A stretch of DNA of 10,551 nt from Gemmatimonadota bacterium (GTDB taxonomy: Bacteria > Gemmatimonadota > Gemmatimonadetes > JACCXV01): assembly GCA_013696835.1 (NCBI GenBank), contig JACCXV010000094.1:1-10551 (forward strand), in the 5' to 3' direction. Within the stretch, counting starts at the first letter, position 1. Each line of letters starts with the position of its first letter. The notes under the pieces were generated by a model. That model ran no database searches. It was not told where the DNA came from and worked only from the letters and a program-made list of their open reading frames with translations. Positions 5,990 to 10,551 of the stretch are shown in pieces. The position numbers were made by a program, and so were the translations under genes.

Positions 5990-7192
5990 TCACGAGACAG
6001 CCGTGCGCTCCCGATCGAGCAGCGACGCCGCCCAGCCGCCGAACTCCCGGCGCAGGATCGCCGTGCGCGCCTCGCGCATCAGGCCCGTGAGGAACGCGAG
6101 GTTGTGGTAGGATGCCAGACGCAGCCCGAGCAGCTCGCGCGCGTGGAACAGGTGGCTGAGATAGGCGCGGGATGTGCTGGCGCACGCACGGCACGCGCAG
6201 GCCGGGTCGATCGGGCCGTGGTCGCGCCGGTGCGCCGCGCCGCGGATGTTGAGCCGTCCCTCGCTCGTGAACAGCGTCCCGTTGCGGCCGTGGCGCGTGG
6301 GCGCCACGCAGTCGAACAGGTCCATGCCCCTGGCGACCGCCTGCAGCAGGTCGCCCGGAAAGCCCACGCCCATCAGGTATCGAGGCCGATGCGCATCGAG
6401 CTCCGGCTCCACGACCTCCAGCATCTCGTACATGACCTCCCGCGGCTCGCCGACGGCGAGCCCACCGATCGCCGTGCCGGGCAGGTCGAACGCGCGGGTG
6501 GCGCGCGCGCTCTCCCGCCGGAGGTCCGGGTGCGTCCCTCCCTGGACGATGCCGAACAGCGCCTGCGAGCCGGCGACCGTCTCGGCACGGCCAGCCATGC
6601 AGCCGTCTCCGACGGGCGGCGTTCCGCGGCTCGGCGTTACCGGCATCCTCGCAAGCCTGTGCACCGAACGCTCGAGCCAGCGCAGGGTGCGATCCACCGC
6701 CGCGCGGGCGGGCTGCATCTCGGCCGGGTTGGGGAGACAGTGGTCGAGCGGCATGACGACGTCCGCACCCAGCGCGCGCTGGACCTCCATCACCGTTTCC
6801 GGCGTGAAGCGGTGGGAGGAGCCGTCCAGATGGGAGCGGAACGTGACGCCATCGTCATCGACGCGCACGAGGCCGGCGAGACTGAACACCTGGTAGCCGC
6901 CACTGTCGGTGAGGATCGGCCCGTCCCAAGCCATGAACCGGTGCAGCCCGCCGGCCTGCATGACCGTCTCCGTTCCGGGACGGAGGTACAGGTGATACGC
7001 GTTGGCCAGCAGCATCGGCACCCCGATCTCGTGCAGCTCCCCGGGGGTGACCGCCTTGACCGTCGCCTGCGTGCCCACGGGCATGAACGCGGGCGTCTCG
7101 ACCGCGCCGTGAGGCGTCTCCAGGACACCCGCCCGGGCCGCCGTGCCGCTGTCCCGTGCGAGCAGTCGGAAGCCGAAATCGGAGGCGGTCAC
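5990..7192 (-). CDS. tgt: Queuine/preQ1 tRNA-guanine transglycosylase Tgt
   Basis: Tgt swaps guanine 34 in the anticodon of tRNAs for Asp, Asn, His and Tyr with preQ1, the first committed step of queuosine formation on tRNA. From GTG 7192 the product is 400 aa. Catalytic aspartates are D96 (ILTDSGGYQVFS) and D294 (DLFDCVAPTRHGRNG). The zinc site is complete: C332, C334 and C337 (CACRAC) and H363 (SYHN), with H363 26 residues after the last cysteine as in characterised enzymes. The GTG overlaps the queA stop (GTGA) and is followed by TASDFGFRLLARD, a normal N-terminus; the frame upstream of it overlaps queA and is not conserved. About 23 extra residues, relative to E. coli as I recall it, lie between DHCLPNP and ALFGIVQGG (roughly 183-209), a loop rich in Pro, Gly and Thr. 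Confidence 0.97.
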   Translation of the reverse strand: MTASDFGFRLLARDSGTAARAGVLETPHGAVETPAFMPVGTQATVKAVTPGELHEIGVPMLLANAYHLYLRPGTETVMQAGGLHRFMAWDGPILTDSGGYQVFSLAGLVRVDDDGVTFRSHLDGSSHRFTPETVMEVQRALGADVVMPLDHCLPNPAEMQPARAAVDRTLRWLERSVHRLARMPVTPSRGTPPVGDGCMAGRAETVAGSQALFGIVQGGTHPDLRRESARATRAFDLPGTAIGGLAVGEPREVMYEMLEVVEPELDAHRPRYLMGVGFPGDLLQAVARGMDLFDCVAPTRHGRNGTLFTSEGRLNIRGAAHRRDHGPIDPACACRACASTSRAYLSHLFHARELLGLRLASYHNLAFLTGLMREARTAILRREFGGWAASLLDRERTAVS

Positions 7193-8217
7193 AGGATGAG
7201 CATCGCGTCGCCGTAGCTGTAGAAGCGGTAGCCGGCACGCAGCGCGTGCGCGTACGCCTCGCGCAGGAGATCGGGTCCCACGAGCGCGGCCACGAGCAGC
7301 AGCGGAGTGGAGCGAGGCACGTGGAAGTTCGTCAGCATGCAATCGGTCAGGCGGAACGCGAATGGCGGACGGATGCAGAGGTCGGTCTCGCCGGCCAACG
7401 CTCGGGGCGTCCTCCAGCGCCGAGCCGCGCTCTCGAGTGTGCGCACGCTGGTCGTCCCCACGCCGCAGATCCTGCCGCCGCTGGCGCGGGCGGCCGCGAT
7501 GGCTGCCGCCGCCCGCGCGCCGATCTCGAACGGCTCCGCGTCCATGCGGTGCAGGGACGGGTCCTCGACGGTCACCGGCCGGAACGTTCCTGGCCCCACG
7601 TGCAGGCAGATGCGAGCTACGCGCACTCCCCGTTGCGCGAGCGCCTGAAAGGTGGCGGCCGTGAAGTGGAGCCCGGCAGTCGGAGCGGCTACGGCGCCGG
7701 CCTTGCGAGCGTAGAGGGTCTGATACCGCCGCCGATCCGCGGCGGATGGCGCGCGCCGGATGTAGGGCGGGAGCGGCACGCTGCCAGCGGCCGCGATGCT
7801 CCGCCCAAGGTCGCCACCGCCCACGAACGTCAGCAGACGACCTCCGTCGGGGAGCCGCTCGTCCACCTGCGCGGCGATTCGGCTCCCGAAGCGGATCTCT
7901 TCGCCCTCTCGAATCCTCCGTCCGGGACGGACCAGCGCCTCCCAGCGACCCTCGCCGCGATTGCGCGTGAGCAGCACCTCCACCCTGCCTCCGCTCGAGC
8001 GACTCCCCTCGAGGCGGGCCGGCAGCACGCGCGTCTCGTTCAGCACGATCAGGTCGCCACGATCGAAGTAGGCCGGGAAATCGCGAAACCGGCGATCCTC
8101 GATGCGCCCTTCGCGGCGATGCAGCACGAGCAGGCGCGCGGCGTCGCGCCGCGGAAGCGGCCGCTGCGCGATCCGATCCGAGGGAAGGTCGAAGTCCAGG
8201 TCGGCCACCCGCATCAC
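7189..8217 (-). CDS. queA: S-adenosylmethionine:tRNA ribosyltransferase-isomerase QueA
   Basis: QueA uses the ribosyl group of S-adenosylmethionine to turn tRNA-bound 7-aminomethyl-deazaguanine into epoxyqueuosine, the step after Tgt. The 342-aa length is normal. Family signatures are YFDRGDLIVLNETRVLPARL (50-69), AGAVAAPTAGLHFT (173-186), CLHVGPGTFRPV (204-215), GTTSVRTLES (254-263), LTNFHVPRSTPLLLVAALVG (295-314) and AGYRFYSYGDAMLI near the end. The start is a GTG (8217) immediately followed by an ATG (8214). GAGG lies eight bases before the GTG, which slightly favours it. The gene begins 10 bp after the DUF2905 gene and its stop overlaps the tgt start, so the two queuosine enzymes are likely translated together. 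Confidence 0.97.
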   Translation of the reverse strand: MMRVADLDFDLPSDRIAQRPLPRRDAARLLVLHRREGRIEDRRFRDFPAYFDRGDLIVLNETRVLPARLEGSRSSGGRVEVLLTRNRGEGRWEALVRPGRRIREGEEIRFGSRIAAQVDERLPDGGRLLTFVGGGDLGRSIAAAGSVPLPPYIRRAPSAADRRRYQTLYARKAGAVAAPTAGLHFTAATFQALAQRGVRVARICLHVGPGTFRPVTVEDPSLHRMDAEPFEIGARAAAAIAAARASGGRICGVGTTSVRTLESAARRWRTPRALAGETDLCIRPPFAFRLTDCMLTNFHVPRSTPLLLVAALVGPDLLREAYAHALRAGYRFYSYGDAMLIL

Positions 8218-8227
8218 GCGGGCGGCC

Positions 8228-8440
8228 TCAGCGGCGCAGGAAGAAGTTCAGCAGCAGCGTGAGGAGGACGCTCAGGAGGATGGAGGTCGCCAGCGGGATG
8301 AAGACGGTGCCGCCCCCGACGCGGAAGCGCAGATCCCCGGGCAGCCTTCCCAGGGGCAGCGCGGGCCAGAGCACGAGTGCGAGACCCATGAGCGCGATCG
8401 CCACGCCGAGCACGAGCAGCAGCCTGCCGATGCCGTCCAT
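8228..8440 (-). CDS. DUF2905 family small membrane protein
   Basis: This is a 70-aa protein with two hydrophobic segments, about 5-29 and 46-67, joined by the signature loop LGRLPGDLRFRVGGGTVFIPL (30-50). That loop (LG-x-LPGDI-like, then an F-x-P-L entry into the second helix) and the length match the DUF2905 family, small inner-membrane proteins of unknown function often found near ruvB, queA and tgt. It ends with Arg-Arg on the membrane border. ATG 8440 lies seven bases after the preceding stop, with only a weak purine stretch upstream, so it may depend on translational coupling. No function can be inferred beyond membrane location. Confidence 0.85.
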   Translation of the reverse strand: MDGIGRLLLVLGVAIALMGLALVLWPALPLGRLPGDLRFRVGGGTVFIPLATSILLSVLLTLLLNFFLRR

Positions 8441-8447
8441 GGCCCGG

Positions 8448-8861
8448 TCAGCCGGGTCCGGGCCGGCGGTCGAGGACGCGCGCGAGGAGGAGGGCCTGCT
8501 CGCGCCGCTCCAGGGCCGCGCCTTCCGCGAGCTCGTTCAGCCGCTGGACGCGGTGGACGTGAACCAGGAGCACGGGGCCGCCGCCCTCCCGCGGCTCGAC
8601 CCACTCGGCGAGGGACTCGAGCACCGCACGCACGAACGGGTCCACGCCGGGGTCCAGACGCGAAACGTACCGGGAACAGAGCGCTCCCAGGTCGATTCCG
8701 AGACGGCGCTCGAGCACGTGGACCATGTGGCACACGTGTTCCCTGGCGCGCTCTCCGCGGTTGCGGAAGTGACGCGCGATCGCTCCGGGTGAGTTGCCGT
8801 AAGCCTGGTGGCGCTTGACGGCATGCGCCACCTCGGCGGGTGTGAGGACGAGGATGTGCAT
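8448..8861 (-). CDS. Unrecognised 137-aa soluble protein
   Basis: I do not recognise this protein. The frame shows strong G/C third-position bias like its neighbours, starts with ATG at 8861 and is followed by a tightly spaced gene, so it is likely real. The N-terminus MHILVLTPAEVAHAVKRH leads to a His/Arg-rich helical stretch (AIARHFRNRGERAREHVCHMVHVLERR, 27-53) and two cysteines, C44 and C61. A C-terminal part (VLLVHVHRVQRLNELAEG, 97-114) follows. There is no signal peptide or membrane segment. The many histidines and two cysteines could bind metal or nucleic acid, but no known motif is complete. AGGAG lies 19 bases before the ATG, too far for a standard site. The 141-bp gap upstream suggests it may begin a transcript leading into DUF2905-queA-tgt. 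An inverted repeat (8939-8943 with 8950-8954) in that gap lacks a T-run and is not a terminator. Confidence 0.65.
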   Translation of the reverse strand: MHILVLTPAEVAHAVKRHQAYGNSPGAIARHFRNRGERAREHVCHMVHVLERRLGIDLGALCSRYVSRLDPGVDPFVRAVLESLAEWVEPREGGGPVLLVHVHRVQRLNELAEGAALERREQALLLARVLDRRPGPG

Positions 8862-9002
8862 CGTACGGTCGTCGTCGTGACTCCTGCGTGCGAGGGCGGA
8901 GGAGACCCGCGGAACCTGCGGCGCCGGCGGATCGGTCGGCGGAAACTAGTCCGCACGCAGGCACAGCCGCAACCGTGCTCGAGCCGCGGACGAGGGCAGT
9001 GT

Positions 9003-10136
9003 CTACAGGTAGCGCGTCCAGCCGCCGGGACGACCCGCCTTGTACGTCCTGTACAGCACACAGAGCGGATAGAGAAGCGCGACGGTGACCACGGTCGCCA
9101 CATACGTGGCGGCCAGCCCCCGCGCGTGCCACAGGCCCAGCGCTCGTGCGCCGAGCTCGAGCAGCGGGATGTGCAGGACGTAGAAGAAGAGAGCGGTCTG
9201 GCCCAGGACAAGCAGAAGCTTCGAGCCTGGCCAGGAGGTGGTCCGCGCTGCGAGCCGGAAGAAGCCGGCGAGACAGATCGCCATGAGGCCGAGCTCGAGC
9301 CCCGCGAAGGAGAGGCTCGGGGGGTACTTGCTCACGTGGAGCCACTGCACGAGCGAGCCGTCGTCGCGCGGGACGAGCATGTTCCCGTACCCGTTCAGGC
9401 CGCGCGTCGCCAGGAACACGGCGAGGCCGGTCATCCCCCAGAGGACGAGGACCCGTGCGGGAGCGGCGCGTGCGGCGCCCTGGGGATGACGGGAGAGAAG
9501 GAACCTGCCGAACGACCATCCCAGCATCATCATCGCGAGCCACGGCAGGAGAGGGTAGCCCGCGATCAGTCGCCCGAAGAAGCCGCCGCTGATCAACAGG
9601 CCTCCGGCCATGCGCGGTGCGCCTGGAGGAAGGGTGAGGGCGAACCCGGCGAGCGCGTCGCCGAATACGAGCAGGCCGACCCCGATGCCCAGGAGCCATC
9701 GCTGGCCCAGTCGTCGCAGCACCGCCATGCACACCAGACCGAGCCCGATCGCATACAGGACCTGCAGGAGCACGCCGCCCGGATTCCAGATGGGGGAGAT
9801 CAGGAGCGGATCCAGGGCGGCGATGAGGAGCCCGCGGCCGACGATCTGGCGGTCCACGACCCCGGCCGGGGTGCCCGCGGAGAGCCGCTTCTCGGCGCTG
9901 AGCGCCAGCGCCGCCCCCGCGAGGAAGACGAAGGTCGGTGCGCAGATGTGGGTGATCCAGCGGGTGAAGAACTGATCGGGGGGCAGCGGCGTGCCGGGCT
10001 CCCAGAACAGGGCCGAGTCCGTGAAGAGCCGGCCGGCGTTGAAGGCCCCCGAGGCATGGTCGACCGTCATCAGGATCATGGCCAGGCCGCGCATCCAGTC
10101 CAGCGCGGCGAGACGGGGGCGGTCTTCTACGGGCAT
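9003..10136 (-). CDS. DUF1624/HGSNAT-like multi-pass membrane acyltransferase
   Basis: From ATG 10136 this is a 377-aa polytopic protein. It opens with RLAALDWMRGLAMILMTVDHASG (8-30), the D-x-x-RG-x-x-x-x-x-M-x-x-DH signature of the DUF1624 and heparan-alpha-glucosaminide acetyltransferase-like families. FFTRWITHICAPTFVFLAGAALAL (56-79) follows, and the protein ends TYKAGRPGGWTRYL, also typical. About nine or ten hydrophobic segments are visible. Related proteins move acetyl or acyl groups across the membrane to sugars; the substrate here is unknown. The frame is open for another 67 codons upstream to a TTG at 10337, but that stretch has no family similarity, so ATG 10136 is preferred although its ribosome site is poor. 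It appears to be its own unit, divergent from the riboswitch leader and 141 bp before the next gene. Confidence 0.88.
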   Translation of the reverse strand: MPVEDRPRLAALDWMRGLAMILMTVDHASGAFNAGRLFTDSALFWEPGTPLPPDQFFTRWITHICAPTFVFLAGAALALSAEKRLSAGTPAGVVDRQIVGRGLLIAALDPLLISPIWNPGGVLLQVLYAIGLGLVCMAVLRRLGQRWLLGIGVGLLVFGDALAGFALTLPPGAPRMAGGLLISGGFFGRLIAGYPLLPWLAMMMLGWSFGRFLLSRHPQGAARAAPARVLVLWGMTGLAVFLATRGLNGYGNMLVPRDDGSLVQWLHVSKYPPSLSFAGLELGLMAICLAGFFRLAARTTSWPGSKLLLVLGQTALFFYVLHIPLLELGARALGLWHARGLAATYVATVVTVALLYPLCVLYRTYKAGRPGGWTRYL

Positions 10137-10175
10137 CCGACGCTCATCACGCGGAGCGCGAACCTCCCAGGCGAT

Positions 10176-10259
10176 TTGCGAGGCTCGCTCGCGCCCGGAA
10201 GCGGCGGTGACCGGGAGTGCGACGTAGCGCTCTCGAACAGTGCCGGATTGGCCTCGCAA
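10176..10259. repeat. 9-bp perfect inverted repeat with 66-bp spacer in the divergent intergenic region
   Basis: TTGCGAGGC at 10176-10184 is the exact reverse complement of GCCTCGCAA at 10251-10259. The arms lie roughly 90 and 160 bases upstream of the sigma-54-like -12 element, the distance at which bacterial enhancer-binding proteins usually bind. A chance match is quite possible in such GC-rich DNA. The rest of 10137-10327 shows no gene I can support and no clear sigma-70 promoter for the acyltransferase gene. Confidence 0.35.
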
Positions 10260-10327
10260 CCCCTTGTCCGACAGGCTCTTGAACAGGCGCTTTGCGCGCC
10301 TGCGCAGCGCCGCCCGCGCGTCCCTTG

Positions 10328-10343
10328 CGGCACGCAACCTGCT
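10328..10343 (+). promoter_or_regulatory. Sigma-54-type -24/-12 promoter
   Basis: The plus strand reads CGGCACGCAACCTGCT, against the consensus TGGCACG-N4-TTGCW. The invariant GG (10329-10330) and GC (10341-10342) are exactly 12 bases apart, first G to first G. Only the first T and the first T of TTGC differ from consensus. Counting from GC at -13/-12, transcription would begin near G10354, seven bases before the first pairing base of the riboswitch. That fit is independent support. Such promoters need an ATP-dependent enhancer-binding protein. Confidence 0.65.
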
Positions 10344-10360
10344 CTATGCGTAGGCGCCTG

Positions 10361-10460
10361 GAGATCGACAAAGGCAAACCCGCCGTGAGGCGGGGACGCA
10401 AAGCCACGGGTCTTCTCACTCGACAGTTGCAACGAGAAGATAGCCGGGTTGCCGAAGCTC
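10361..10460 (+). ncRNA. GEMM-I riboswitch (cyclic di-GMP-I / cGAMP class)
   Basis: The conserved core is complete in order: ACAAAGGCAAACC, then GGACGCAAAGCC, then TAGCCGGGTTGCCGA. P1 forms from GAG/TCG at 10361-10367 with CGA/CTC at 10453-10460. P2 is a perfect 6-bp stem, CCCGCC (10379-10384) with GGCGGG (10389-10394), closed by the GNRA tetraloop GTGA. P3 pairs TCTTCTC (10411-10417) with GAGAAGA (10434-10440). The P2 tetraloop would dock on the P3 side (CACGGG/AGCCGGG). Members of this class bind c-di-GMP, or in a variant subclass 3',3'-cGAMP. The base before GGCAAACC is A, while Vibrio Vc2 has G there, so the ligand is open. It lies 38 bases before an intrinsic terminator and controls a plus-strand gene beyond the window. 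Confidence 0.93.
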
Positions 10461-10498
10461 AAAAGCTCCTGCGTTCGCGGCCCTACTCGCGCGCCCAG

Positions 10499-10524
10499 AG
10501 CCCATCGCTTCGATGGGCTTTTTT
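10499..10524 (+). terminator. Intrinsic terminator downstream of the riboswitch
   Basis: A perfect 9-bp stem, AGCCCATCG (10499-10507) with CGATGGGCT (10511-10519), encloses the 3-base loop CTT and runs directly into six T residues (10519-10524). There is no matching A-run on the other side, so it works on plus-strand transcripts only. No open frame lies between it and the riboswitch, so it is most simply the expression platform of the riboswitch. I could not find a clear competing antiterminator helix, so whether ligand turns the gene on or off is unresolved. Confidence 0.9.
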
Positions 10525-10551
10525 CGTTGGACGCGCACTGGCTCCGCCCCA

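Noticed and set aside
4537..6090. Long plus-strand open frame (517 codons) over fmt, def and yajC
   Set aside because: Antisense to three well-conserved genes with intact catalytic motifs. No domain is visible in the translation.
7193..7342. N-terminal extension of tgt to 7342
   Set aside because: It overlaps the queA C-terminus by about 150 bp and is Arg/Ala-rich without similarity. GTG 7192 in the GTGA overlap gives the conserved start.
8939..8954. Small inverted repeat (GCGGA/TCCGC) in the gap after the acyltransferase gene as a terminator
   Set aside because: The stem is only 5 bp and neither strand has a following T-run.
10137..10337. Upstream coding extension of the acyltransferase to a TTG at 10337
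   Set aside because: The 67 extra residues are Arg/Ala-rich with no similarity to the family, and this region carries the divergent promoter elements.
8808..10388. Long plus-strand open frame (526 codons) antisense to the DUF1624 gene
   Set aside because: The product is dominated by Glu, Arg, Gln and His with no fold signature, and it would read through the promoter and riboswitch. It is a compositional shadow of the minus-strand membrane protein.

Overview
This is a GC-rich bacterial window in which every protein-coding gene I can support lies on the minus strand. A leader region for an unseen plus-strand gene sits at the right edge. The codon style (G/C at almost every third position), the housekeeping gene order, a class GEMM-I cyclic-dinucleotide riboswitch and a sigma-54-type promoter suggest an environmental, probably uncultured, Gram-negative-type lineage. 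Deltaproteobacteria-like, Gemmatimonadota-like or Eisenbacteria-like phyla are possible, but no gene here fixes the phylum.

Right to left, in the direction of minus-strand transcription: a multi-pass DUF1624/HGSNAT-like membrane acyltransferase (9003-10136) comes first. After a 141-bp gap there is an unrecognised 137-aa protein (8448-8861) and a small DUF2905 membrane protein (8228-8440). Next are the two queuosine tRNA-modification genes queA and tgt (5990-8217). After a 103-bp gap comes yajC, the SecDF-associated translocase subunit, then def and fmt, which deformylate nascent proteins and formylate initiator tRNA. A thiazole-biosynthesis cassette tenI-thiS-thiG (2258-3931) follows. rsmB (16S rRNA m5C methyltransferase) comes next, and last a membrane-anchored protein with three PASTA domains that runs off the left edge.

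Genes from queA leftward are packed with overlaps or gaps mostly under 60 bp, and stop/start overlaps of the form NTGA recur, so translational coupling is likely. The queA-tgt, yajC and def-fmt-rsmB blocks all serve translation, tRNA modification or protein export. The thiamin-thiazole genes are the metabolic outlier, inserted between fmt and rsmB. fmt and rsmB have no ATG, GTG or TTG where their conserved N-termini require one. Both have CTG codons that would fit, and for fmt a 7-bp homopolymer offers an assembly-error alternative.

The most interesting region is the right end of the plus strand. A sigma-54-like -24/-12 element (10328-10343), a GEMM-I riboswitch (10361-10460) and a strong intrinsic terminator (10499-10524) follow one another at the expected spacings. 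They form a leader for a gene beyond the window. The base in front of the riboswitch's GGCAAACC core is A rather than G, which leaves open whether the ligand is c-di-GMP or 3',3'-cGAMP. I saw no tRNA, rRNA, CRISPR array or insertion sequence.
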